A stretch of 64,000 bases of DNA from Clostridiales bacterium COT073_COT-073. Lineage in GTDB: Bacteria; Bacillota; Clostridia; Lachnospirales; Vallitaleaceae. The stretch covers positions 207,507 to 271,506 of the forward strand of contig RQYD01000002.1 of NCBI GenBank assembly GCA_003858485.1, written 5' to 3'. Position 1 is the first letter of the stretch, and every line of letters begins with the position of its first letter. Below, piece by piece: positions 55,050-62,947 of the stretch. The position numbers were made by a program, and so were the translations under genes. The notes below the pieces were generated by a model. It saw only the letters and a list, made by a program, of their open reading frames with translations. It ran no database searches and had not been told where the DNA came from.

Positions 55050-56342
55050 TTATGCCGGGATTTGGAATAATCCGATAACTGCCATAATATTGACCAAAAT
55101 TCCTGTTATAATTGCCGCAATCGGTCCAACCGCCATACGAACAACCGGTTTTCCGGCAATTTCATTCAGAATATATAAACCGGCTACTAAGAAGAAACCA
55201 ATTCCGGGAGCAATGGCATTTGCCGCATTCATTCCTCCGACTAAGAGAGCTACTTCCAGTAGTTGGCTCATGGCAGTCCGAATATTATCTCCGGCTTTGC
55301 GAATACCGGGATACTTATCAAGTCCTTTGGCAATTGCCCCGAGCAAAAGCACTTCCAAACCTATAATGATTGCGCCGGCGACTGCGGCAATAATTGGATT
55401 ACCGATAAAAAGAGCCGCCGCAAATACAAATGTCATACCAACCGGTCCGTATACACCGGTAGCAATAGCAGTAGAAGCAACCAAAGGTACAAAACCGATC
55501 CCACGTGCCAATGCCGCAAATGCCGCATCATTTAAATTGCCTTCTTTAATAAGATTTAAAGAAATTGGGTCGCCAGCCATAATTTTCATGGAAGTAGCTG
55601 CTGCCACCAATGCACCCATTACCATCAAGAAAGGAAGATTTTTACGGATTCGAGCTACCCGATCTGAAAAAAGCGCAACCAAATCAACGCTTTCTTCTTT
55701 TGGTGCTTTTTCATTCAGCGCAAATAAAAGAAGAATGATCATACCTACTAATAAAGCTGTTCCTTCCGGATTTAAAACGATTTTCGCCCCACCAATAGTA
55801 AATACTCCAAAGCGAACAATCAATTGACGTGCCAGCAATGATATAACTAAATTAATCAAACCTTTTTTTACACCATACTGATATGCAACTGCCAGTGCCG
55901 GAAAAACAGCAAAGGCAATCACAACCGGCTTACCCACTTCGCCAAGGCTTGCCATAAAGTTGACCGGAAGCATCTCAAATGCTTTTACAATTGCTTCCAG
56001 TCCAAGTTTAATCCCAACACCATATAATGCACCAACCGCTGCTGCGATCATTCCTCCCATTTTTCCGTTCGGAGTAGCAGTGCCGATAATATCCGTTCCC
56101 AAAAAGATACAGTGTACCAACAAAATCGTAGCTGTTAGAGAAAACGGAATGCCAAAACCTATAACTAAGCCAAATCCCATTGCAAAAGCAGTTGCTGCCA
56201 GTTCTTTTCTGGTCATTCTGCCTTCTACAAACTCCGGCATAATCGGCCTAAGACCATCATTAAAAACAGCGATTCCCTGATTGGTTAAAAACGCTGCCAA
56301 TGCACTAACTACAGCTACCATAGCTATATTTACAAAATCCAT
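55050..56342 (-). CDS. yhfT: YhfT-like polytopic membrane protein
   Basis: 430 residues, with many hydrophobic helices rich in Gly and Ala (VAVVSALAAFLTNQGIAVFN start; many GAIIIGLEVLL-like stretches). Homologous to YhfT, a membrane protein assumed to be the cluster's transporter. AGGAGGT precedes ATG 56342. Transport role is inferred from topology and context. Confidence 0.85.
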   Translation of the reverse strand: MDFVNIAMVAVVSALAAFLTNQGIAVFNDGLRPIMPEFVEGRMTRKELAATAFAMGFGLVIGFGIPFSLTATILLVHCIFLGTDIIGTATPNGKMGGMIAAAVGALYGVGIKLGLEAIVKAFEMLPVNFMASLGEVGKPVVIAFAVFPALAVAYQYGVKKGLINLVISLLARQLIVRFGVFTIGGAKIVLNPEGTALLVGMIILLLFALNEKAPKEESVDLVALFSDRVARIRKNLPFLMVMGALVAAATSMKIMAGDPISLNLIKEGNLNDAAFAALARGIGFVPLVASTAIATGVYGPVGMTFVFAAALFIGNPIIAAVAGAIIIGLEVLLLGAIAKGLDKYPGIRKAGDNIRTAMSQLLEVALLVGGMNAANAIAPGIGFFLVAGLYILNEIAGKPVVRMAVGPIAAIITGILVNIMAVIGLFQIPA

Positions 56343-56369
56343 AGAATACCTCCTGAAATATCGTCATTT

Positions 56370-56726
56370 TTATGCTAAAATATGTTTCAAAATCATTGGT
56401 ACTGCTTCATTCATATGATCGGCGGTGAAACCGAAAGCCACTTTTCCTTCTGCCACTTCGTGGGCAACATCTTCCTCTTTTGGTGGTCTGCCAGGCATAG
56501 ATATCGTTGCACATTTTGCTTTAGTTAAAAGTGCAATCGCCATACTCAAAGCCCCGCCACCACCAGTATGACATGCTCCGAAATAATAATCCGCAGCTTT
56601 TGACTTAATTGCCATTGCTGCTTGCACATCTGACATGATCAAAACTTCCGCTTTCTCACCAGCAATTTTCTTGATCAAATCAGCCACTGCCTGTTTTTCT
56701 ACCGCACCACCTACTACAATTTTCAT
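56370..56726 (-). CDS. yhfU: YhfU-like DUF2620 protein
   Basis: 118 residues from ATG 56726, chosen for the upstream AAAGGAGGG; an in-frame start at 56762 overlaps the ribosome site. Glycine-rich fold with MKIVVGGAVEKQAVAD start, YYFGACHTGGGGALSMAIAL and CATISMPGRPPKEED. Reminiscent of small EII-component or glycine-reductase-linked proteins. Function unknown. Begins four bases inside the PRD-protein stop. Confidence 0.85.
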   Translation of the reverse strand: MKIVVGGAVEKQAVADLIKKIAGEKAEVLIMSDVQAAMAIKSKAADYYFGACHTGGGGALSMAIALLTKAKCATISMPGRPPKEEDVAHEVAEGKVAFGFTADHMNEAVPMILKHILA

Positions 56727-57097
56727 CGCAATCCCTCCTTTCCTTTTGCAAGCAAAATGCATAAGTAACCACCTATATATATTTTCTCCGCTTCATCCAA
56801 ATCCACGCCCAATACATCTTTCATTTCTGTGAAATAAGTTTTTGACATCGGATAAAACGGATTTTTCATCAATTCTTCTTTTAGTTCCAAATTTACTTCT
56901 TCGATTGCTTCGTTGCTTTTGATTCGACGAATGGCTGCGATTAAATGGGTGATAAACATACCGATGTTTTCATCTGTCGCTACCACACCATCAGCTTCCA
57001 ACTTATTTATTACATGATAAACTGTCTTTTCCGTCACTTCATCCAGCATTTCCGCTTCTTTTAAAATATTTAAACGCTCCAGCAATAATTGTTCCAT
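56723..57097 (-). CDS. yhfY: YhfY-like PRD-domain protein
   Basis: 124 residues, a single PTS-regulation-domain-like helical unit: VYHVINKLEADGV, NIGMFITHLIAAIRRI (with the conserved His in THL). In the yhf clusters a lone PRD protein of this length occurs without DNA-binding domain. It may be a phosphorylation-dependent partner or regulator. Overlaps the yhfU-like gene by four bases; 42 bases after yhfZ. Confidence 0.8.
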   Translation of the reverse strand: MEQLLLERLNILKEAEMLDEVTEKTVYHVINKLEADGVVATDENIGMFITHLIAAIRRIKSNEAIEEVNLELKEELMKNPFYPMSKTYFTEMKDVLGVDLDEAEKIYIGGYLCILLAKGKEGLR

Positions 57098-57139
57098 CTT
57101 TTGCCTCCTATATTTTCTGTCATTATCAGAAATTTATTT

Positions 57140-58075
57140 TTAATACATTGGTATTTTTTTATGACCTACAACCAATTGCTGGATTTTTTCAATTTCCGAA
57201 AAATCAACCAACTTCGCCATAATATCGCCTATATAACTATTAGCAAAATCAATGGCAATGACCGCTCTGTTTCCTGCCCGGTCAAATTTTCTGGCCTCTT
57301 TATTTTGTAAGGGTACTAAGTGAACGGAAATATTTTTTTCCTGCAGTTCATCTAAATTCCATATTGCTGCATCCACTTCACCAGTTTCCAGACAGCTTAA
57401 TATCTGATTATAGCTCATTGGAACATAAACAACTTCTATTCCTTGACATTCTTTTTTGGTAAGTAGAGTTTGATCAGGTGAGCTCTCATCTAAAGCAATC
57501 TTCAATCCACTTTCCAACCTTTTAAGCCCTTGTCTAAGAATGATTCCATGTTCAGTTACATAGCTTTCTTCGGAAAACTGATGAATGATTTTAAATTTTT
57601 TTCCATGGGTCATCATATCTTCAACTGCCAGCTTTGAAACAATTGCAAAATGATATACTCCCTGTTCCAGCATTTCCAGGCGATGACGAGCGCCTCTCAT
57701 ATATGCCAGATTAAAAGGGATTTTGGCCTGGCAAAAACTTTGATAAAGTCCGGTTGCCATTCCTTCATAGCGTTTGGTATAAGGCAGTGGCATTAATCCT
57801 AAAATTGCCCCATGCCCTGAAATTGTCCAAAGTCTTTGATAATCAATATTAATTACATAAGTTCCCAGATGCCCCCTGGCTTGTAAGGTAACAGCTCCAG
57901 ATTCACTTAAATATCGTAGTGCGGATTGGACAGTTCCTCTTGCTACCTTATATTCTTCAACAAATTGGCTTATCGTCGGTAAACGTTGGCCCTCCTGATA
58001 GGACAAAAAATTCCTGCTTAACTGTACAACAATCTGTCCGTTTTTGGACATTAATTCTATTTCATGATAATTCAA
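57140..58075 (-). CDS. yhfZ: YhfZ-like GntR-type transcriptional regulator
   Basis: 311 residues from TTG 58075, with GGAGA eight bases upstream. N-terminal winged helix (residues 15-80; LPTISQFVEEYKVARGTVQSA), C-terminal domain resembling a periplasmic-binding-protein fold (85-305) with a likely ligand cleft. First gene of the minus-strand cluster; likely controls it. A dyad at 58101-58131 lies just upstream of the start. Confidence 0.85.
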   Translation of the reverse strand: MNYHEIELMSKNGQIVVQLSRNFLSYQEGQRLPTISQFVEEYKVARGTVQSALRYLSESGAVTLQARGHLGTYVINIDYQRLWTISGHGAILGLMPLPYTKRYEGMATGLYQSFCQAKIPFNLAYMRGARHRLEMLEQGVYHFAIVSKLAVEDMMTHGKKFKIIHQFSEESYVTEHGIILRQGLKRLESGLKIALDESSPDQTLLTKKECQGIEVVYVPMSYNQILSCLETGEVDAAIWNLDELQEKNISVHLVPLQNKEARKFDRAGNRAVIAIDFANSYIGDIMAKLVDFSEIEKIQQLVVGHKKIPMY

Positions 58076-58100
58076 TGCTGTTCTCCATTTTTCCTATTAT

Positions 58101-58131
58101 TTCTACGTTTTATAAAGGCAAAAACATAGAA
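58101..58131. promoter_or_regulatory. Candidate YhfZ operator dyad
   Basis: TTCTACGTTTT (58101-58111) and AAAACATAGAA (58121-58131) form an inverted repeat with one mismatch, nine-base spacer, about 25 bases upstream of the yhfZ start. GntR-type regulators commonly bind such dyads over their own promoter. Confidence 0.45.
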
Positions 58132-58236
58132 TCATAAATATATGCTCCCTGAAAGTTACATTACGCCTAAGCAAAACACTGCAACCGGATTTGTAACTCC
58201 AAACACTCTGGTGCAACAAATTATGCTCGTGCAATA

Positions 58237-59799
58237 TTATTTGGTTTCTGCTTTGCTCAGCTCAACTACTCCCATCTCTGCATTCCACTTAACCTCTAAT
58301 TTCAGCATATTTGCCAAATCCCGAATATGGATATAGTTTTTGCCATCTATGGCAAAGGATTTGACTGGATAATCTTTTGCTTGATATTTTACAATCAGTC
58401 CACTTGGCACAGTTTTGGGTGTATCTGCTTCTTCATAGAGAAATTCTTTGGCATCCATACCGATAAATTCAAAGAAACTTTTTACTTCTACATAGTTTCT
58501 GTTTTCTGAAATATAACTTGGCAAATTCTGTGTTTTATCGGCAAAATTTACTTTTGCTTCTGTCATGCTTCCTGTATATTCCAATAATCCACTTTCGTAT
58601 ACTGCTTTCATAATACGTCTTGCCATTGGCCAGGTACTTTTATAATTGCCTTTTTCATTTACACCGAAAAATTGTTTGTTCGTTAAAATAACAACAGAAA
58701 TATCATGCCCTTTATCTACCACAAATTGAGTCCCGGTAAAGCCGGTATGTCCAAAGCATCTGTTATCTGCATACAATCCCATATAACCGGAACTTGCACC
58801 ACCACGATTCACTTCAAAACCATAGCCATGTCCGAAGTCACTTTGAACCATTGTAAATTCTTCAATCGTTTCCTTGTTGTATAGTATCACTCCATCAAAT
58901 GTACCGCCATTTAACATTAAGCGTGTTAGTTTACTGAGATCTTCTGCATTTCCAAAAAGTCCGGCATGACCTGCCACGCCCTGCTGCGCATACCAGGAAT
59001 TTCCGTCATTGACTTCTCCGATCAGGCGATAATTTCTCCAGTCCTTAAAATCGTCCGCATTTTCTTCACATTGATAGCCAAAATCATCATCCGCTACCAT
59101 CTTATATTCAAATGGGTTTCCTAGAGAGGTTGGTGCAATCGCCCATTTTGTTTCCTTTTTTAGCGGGACAAACATGGTATGCATCATTCCCAGCGGTTGA
59201 TAGATTTCGGTTTCGGTATATTCACTTAATGTCCGACCTGTAACTGCTTCCACCAGATAACCCAAGGTCATAAAGCTAAAATCGCTGTATTTTCTGGCTG
59301 TCCCGGTAGGATACTCCAGCGGAAGTTTGCAAATGAAATCCAGTTCTTCTTTTGGGTTGGTCGCATGAAAATAGGTTGGTTTCCACGGGGTCAATCCTGA
59401 GGTATGATTTAAAAGTTCTTTTACTTTTACCTTTTCTTTTCCATTTTGCGCAAAATCCGGAATGTATTTGGCAACCGTTTCCTCCAAGTCAATCTTGCCT
59501 TCACTTTTGAGTTTCATAATTGCCTGGGTCGTCGCCATTACTTTTGTAACCGATGCCAAATCGTAAATCGTGTCATTGTTGACCACTTCTTTCCCATCTA
59601 ATGTACCAAATGACTTGCTATATACGATGTCTTTTCCTTTAGTGACTACAATCTGTAATCCCGGTGTTATTTCATCTTGAATTGCCTCCAAAGCTGCTAC
59701 TTCTACTTTTTCCCATGTTACAGTTTGGGCATCTACTTTGGACATTACCATATTTAAAATCACTCCTGCCGCTAAAAGTACTGCTAAGATTTTTTTCAT
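58237..59799 (-). CDS. Secreted beta-lactamase-family serine hydrolase with copper amine oxidase-like N domain
   Basis: 520 residues from ATG 59799 (AAAGGCGG upstream). N-terminal signal/anchor helix (residues 3-20, ILAVLLAAGVILNMVMS). Class C beta-lactamase/PBP domain: SVTK (catalytic Ser and Lys), YSDFS (YxN-like Tyr motif), GHTGFTG (third motif). Residues about 445-520 (VEVKSFFEFIGM, GKNYIHIRDLANMLKLEV) look like the copper amine oxidase N-terminal-like domain found in clostridial surface proteins. Likely acts on peptidoglycan or esters outside the cell. Not obviously part of the yhf cluster. Confidence 0.85.
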   Translation of the reverse strand: MKKILAVLLAAGVILNMVMSKVDAQTVTWEKVEVAALEAIQDEITPGLQIVVTKGKDIVYSKSFGTLDGKEVVNNDTIYDLASVTKVMATTQAIMKLKSEGKIDLEETVAKYIPDFAQNGKEKVKVKELLNHTSGLTPWKPTYFHATNPKEELDFICKLPLEYPTGTARKYSDFSFMTLGYLVEAVTGRTLSEYTETEIYQPLGMMHTMFVPLKKETKWAIAPTSLGNPFEYKMVADDDFGYQCEENADDFKDWRNYRLIGEVNDGNSWYAQQGVAGHAGLFGNAEDLSKLTRLMLNGGTFDGVILYNKETIEEFTMVQSDFGHGYGFEVNRGGASSGYMGLYADNRCFGHTGFTGTQFVVDKGHDISVVILTNKQFFGVNEKGNYKSTWPMARRIMKAVYESGLLEYTGSMTEAKVNFADKTQNLPSYISENRNYVEVKSFFEFIGMDAKEFLYEEADTPKTVPSGLIVKYQAKDYPVKSFAIDGKNYIHIRDLANMLKLEVKWNAEMGVVELSKAETK

Positions 59800-59831
59800 C
59801 CGATCTATCCGCCTTTCTTTTGCATAAGGTT

Positions 59832-59855
59832 CAATATACATTTTTTTGTATATTG
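59832..59855. promoter_or_regulatory. Inverted repeat upstream of the serine hydrolase
   Basis: CAATATAC..GTATATTG, 8-bp arms around an eight-base T-rich spacer, about 33 bases before the start codon. On the minus strand TTGACA (59906-59901) and TATCTT (59883-59878) with a 17-base spacer could be its promoter. Operator role is inferred. Confidence 0.4.
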
Positions 59856-60040
59856 ATAGTAAACTAACTGCAAATTCAAGATACCATCTAAAATGATTTT
59901 TGTCAATAAATTATTGATATAATTTTACTATTTTCTTTATATTTTTCTATATTTTTTAAATAAATTGAAATCCGAAGCATAAAATGAAATGAAAACGAGC
60001 CAACAGTCAACATCTACCTTTGATGACATTTCTTAAAAAT

Positions 60041-60087
60041 TTGACATTATTTTTACTCTTTGCTATAATAGTTGACATATCAACTAT
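60041..60087 (+). promoter_or_regulatory. Promoter and MarR-type operator of the MarR/MATE operon
   Basis: TTGACA (60041-60046), 17-base spacer, TATAAT (60064-60069), perfect consensus. It overlaps ATAGTTGA-CATA-TCAACTAT (60068-60087), an 8-bp-arm dyad of the size and place MarR proteins bind. Suggests autorepression of the operon. The 372 bases between the serine hydrolase and MarR genes otherwise hold the dyad at 59832. Confidence 0.8.
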
Positions 60088-60171
60088 TTGTTCGAAATGA
60101 CATTTAAACAACTCTACTGAGCTTTTTAGACTGATTTTGATATAAATGTCAGGCAACAGCAGGAGGACACT

Positions 60172-60645
60172 ATGAACGCTATTTTTCAATGGAAAAACAA
60201 TTCGTTTTTCTTAAATCGATTAATTTCCATGATTTACCGGCATAATCGCATTTATATGGATAGTCAACTGGAGGATATTAATCTTCATTCCGGCCAGTAT
60301 ATGTATTTATTTTATTTATATCATCATGATGGGCAAAAACAAGATGATATTGCCAAAACCCTGAAAATTGATAAGGCCGGTACAACCCGTGCTTTGAAGA
60401 AGCTGGAAAAAAGCGGTTACATTTTTCGACAACAAGACAAAAATGACCGCCGGGGAAATTTGGTATATCTAACGGAGAAAGCCTGGCAAGTGCAGCCTCT
60501 GCTTCTAAGTTTTTATTCCAATTGGCTGCACTTGGCTCTTGAGGGCTTTACCGAAGAAGAATCCAACACCCTCTACCAATTATTAAACCGTATGGCGATC
60601 AATGCGATTTCAGTGACAGCCGGAAAGGAAAAAGAGAATGAATGA
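60172..60645 (+). CDS. MarR-family transcriptional regulator
   Basis: 157 residues, winged-helix core (residues 35-125): HSGQYMYLFYLYHHDGQKQD, ITRALKKLEKSGYIFRQQ-like recognition helix and wing with DKNDRRGN. Ribosome site AGGAGG before ATG 60172. Overlaps the MATE gene by eight bases. Likely represses both genes from the operator at 60068 and is released by a drug or phenolic ligand. Confidence 0.92.
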   Translation: MNAIFQWKNNSFFLNRLISMIYRHNRIYMDSQLEDINLHSGQYMYLFYLYHHDGQKQDDIAKTLKIDKAGTTRALKKLEKSGYIFRQQDKNDRRGNLVYLTEKAWQVQPLLLSFYSNWLHLALEGFTEEESNTLYQLLNRMAINAISVTAGKEKENE

Positions 60646-61984
60646 AAAACAACTTGAATTAAAAAATGCCCCCGTTTATCGTTTACTGTTGAAATATTCC
60701 ATCCCGGCAATTGTCGGCATGATCGTCAATGCTCTTTATAATATTGTTGACCGGATGTTTATCGGTAATATGGTCAAAGACCCACTGGCGATGAGTGGCA
60801 TTGGCTTGATTTTCCCAGTCATGTTGGTTATTTTTGGATTTTGTATGCTGATTGGTATTGGCGGCTCCAGCCGTATTTCCATTGCCCTGGGCGAAAATAA
60901 TCCAGAGAAAGCCCATCATTTACTGGGAAATATGGCAACCATGATTATCACCATTATGTCAAGCCTATTGGTAGTTATTTCTATTTTTAAAGTGCCAATC
61001 CTATACTTCATTGGTGCCAGCTCCGATACCATCAACTATGCCTCTGATTATTTGCAGATTATTTTATTTGGCATTATTTTTCAGGGTTTTTCTTATAGCT
61101 TTAATACTGTTATGCGTGCCGAAGGCAATCCTAAAAAAGCCATGTATACTATGTTGATTGGTGCCGGTGCTAATATCATCCTTGATCCGATTTTTATTGG
61201 ACCTTTGGGTCTTGGAATTCAAGGCGCTGCCTGGGCTACTATCGTTTCTCAACTCATTTCCAACACTTGGGTAATGTCACATTTTTTTTCAAAAGACAGT
61301 GTTTTAAAATTTCAGCGGAAATATTTACGTCCCGATTGGGAACTGATAAAAAGTATTATCACCATTGGCATGGCTCCATTTATCATGCAAATTGCTGCCA
61401 GTTCGATCTCTGCCATTGCCAATAACAGTTTGCGCTTCTATGGCGGTGATTTGGCTATTGGTGCCGTCACCATTGTCAACTCCATTGCCGCTTTTGTGGT
61501 GATGCCGGTTTTTGGTATTAATCAGGGTGCACAGCCAATTATCGGTTTTAATTATGGTGCCAAACAATTTGATCGGGTCAAAGAAACCTGGAAATTAGCA
61601 GCAATTGCTGCTACCATTATTGTCAGTACCGGCTTTTTATTGGTTCAGCTTTTCCCGGAACTTTTGATCCGAACTTTTACTCCCAATCCTGAGCTAATTG
61701 CTATTGGTAGTAGTGGTATGCGTAAGTTAATGATGTTTCTCCCGATCATTGGCTTTCAAATCATTAGTGCCAGCTACTTTCAGGCTGTGGGAAAGGCCTC
61801 AAAAGCAATGATGCTCAGTATGCTTCGTCAGGTCATTATCCTGATTCCCCTGCTGTTGATTTTGCCAAATTACTGGCAAATCAATGGAGTTTGGTTTGCT
61901 TATCCGATTGCCGACTTTTGTGCTTCGATTATTACCGCCATTTTTATTTTTTGGGAGTTAAAACATTTAAAAGAATTGGTGTAA
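60638..61984 (+). CDS. MATE-family multidrug efflux transporter
   Basis: 448 residues, with predicted helices in two halves; PVYRLLLKYSIPAIVGMIVN start and QGAQPIIGFNYGAKQFDRVKE in the second half are MepA-like. Exports cationic drugs with Na+ or H+ gradient. Coupled to the MarR gene. Followed 25 bases later by a MITE-like element. Confidence 0.93.
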   Translation: MNEKQLELKNAPVYRLLLKYSIPAIVGMIVNALYNIVDRMFIGNMVKDPLAMSGIGLIFPVMLVIFGFCMLIGIGGSSRISIALGENNPEKAHHLLGNMATMIITIMSSLLVVISIFKVPILYFIGASSDTINYASDYLQIILFGIIFQGFSYSFNTVMRAEGNPKKAMYTMLIGAGANIILDPIFIGPLGLGIQGAAWATIVSQLISNTWVMSHFFSKDSVLKFQRKYLRPDWELIKSIITIGMAPFIMQIAASSISAIANNSLRFYGGDLAIGAVTIVNSIAAFVVMPVFGINQGAQPIIGFNYGAKQFDRVKETWKLAAIAATIIVSTGFLLVQLFPELLIRTFTPNPELIAIGSSGMRKLMMFLPIIGFQIISASYFQAVGKASKAMMLSMLRQVIILIPLLLILPNYWQINGVWFAYPIADFCASIITAIFIFWELKHLKELV

Positions 61985-62008
61985 ACTTCTCTCCCCATAA
62001 TTTTATTA

Positions 62009-62185
62009 ACTCAACTTTCCCACAGTCTTTTTTGGCTCTATCCCGCTCCAGGGAGCGGGTACATGGATTCCCCCGCTTTCGCCACATACTTCGTAAGATG
62101 GCTTGCGGTTACACCCTGCTTTCGCAACTTACTTCGTAAGATTGCTTTCGCAGCACATGCCTAAAAAAGACTGTTTCTAGAAACG
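62009..62185. mobile_element. MITE-like element with intact left end and missing right end
   Basis: Left terminus ACTCAACTTTCCCAC (62009-62023) is identical to that of the element at 31981; inner parts share CTCTATCCCGCTCCA, CGCTTTCGCCACATACTTCG and the palindrome GTTTCTAGAAAC. After this palindrome homology stops, so the right inverted repeat is lost. Internally about 40 bases are duplicated (two copies of ACTTCGTAAGAT). No coding capacity. Confidence 0.75.
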
Positions 62186-62233
62186 ACCAAAATGGAGCTT
62201 TGGTTTGACTGACTGATTTTCAGGCAAAAAAAG

Positions 62234-62266
62234 GAGGACTTCTGCATCCGGGCATAAGAAGTCCTC
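62234..62266 (-). terminator. Rho-independent terminator on the minus strand
   Basis: GAGGACTTCT / AGAAGTCCTC, 10-bp perfect stem, 13-base loop; on the minus strand it is followed by CCTTTTTTT. Would end transcription from the recombinase/lipoprotein unit. The 222 bases 62267-62488 before it have no clear gene. Confidence 0.75.
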
Positions 62267-62488
62267 TACAATAAACTTTATGTTTACATTTTTTTAAACC
62301 ATATGTTTCGCTTATATAGCAAATGCAGTTTAAAAGAAGATTTTTATCATTGTGAAGAAAAATTATTGTGTATCTTTTCTTTGATTCTCTTTTTCATGAT
62401 AGCTCTTCCCTTTCTTTGATTTTTAATTGCTTCTCTTGTGAATGGTAATCTTGGTGTTTTTTCTATACTTTTTTCTAAAACAATCTTC

Positions 62489-62947
62489 CTATTCTATATT
62501 CAAAATAATATTACCGGTAAAGTCTTGTCCATAAATTTGAATATAATTGCTCCCATCAGGCAAGGTAATGATTTCTTCATATGTTCCTGATACTTCATGT
62601 AGTATTTGGGGTTTATCACTCCCTGAAATTAACAGGAGTTGTGCTACACCTTCCTTAATTTCTAAATCACAAGAAAGAGTAATTTTTTTACCTGCTTCTC
62701 GTTCTATAGAAGTCCCTCCAAAGAGAATTTCTTCACCAGAAAACTTGTTATAGTCAGCTTTATAGCTACCAGTATAATGATCTATGCCATATTCACGTTT
62801 TCCAACTAAAGATGCATTTCCTATCAGCTGAATATCTCCTGCTGTTTGAAGAACACTATTATAATTATCAAGAATCTCATCTTTAGAGCAGCTAAATAAA
62901 CTTAAAAGGAGAATAAGGGCCATGCATAGTAACATTATCTTTTTCAT
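62489..62947 (-). CDS. Small lipoprotein, possible separate start inside the recombinase frame
   Basis: 152 residues from ATG 62947, with AAAGGA ten bases upstream. Lipobox with Cys20 (LSLFSC) and then SKDEILDNY; the rest is beta-rich (GTSIEREAGKKITLSCDLEI). Function unknown. The start has its own ribosome site and a perfect signal peptide, so it is probably translated separately, even though the upstream recombinase frame has lost its stop codon. Followed by a minus-strand terminator at 62234-62266. Confidence 0.75.
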   Translation of the reverse strand: MKKIMLLCMALILLLSLFSCSKDEILDNYNSVLQTAGDIQLIGNASLVGKREYGIDHYTGSYKADYNKFSGEEILFGGTSIEREAGKKITLSCDLEIKEGVAQLLLISGSDKPQILHEVSGTYEEIITLPDGSNYIQIYGQDFTGNIILNIE

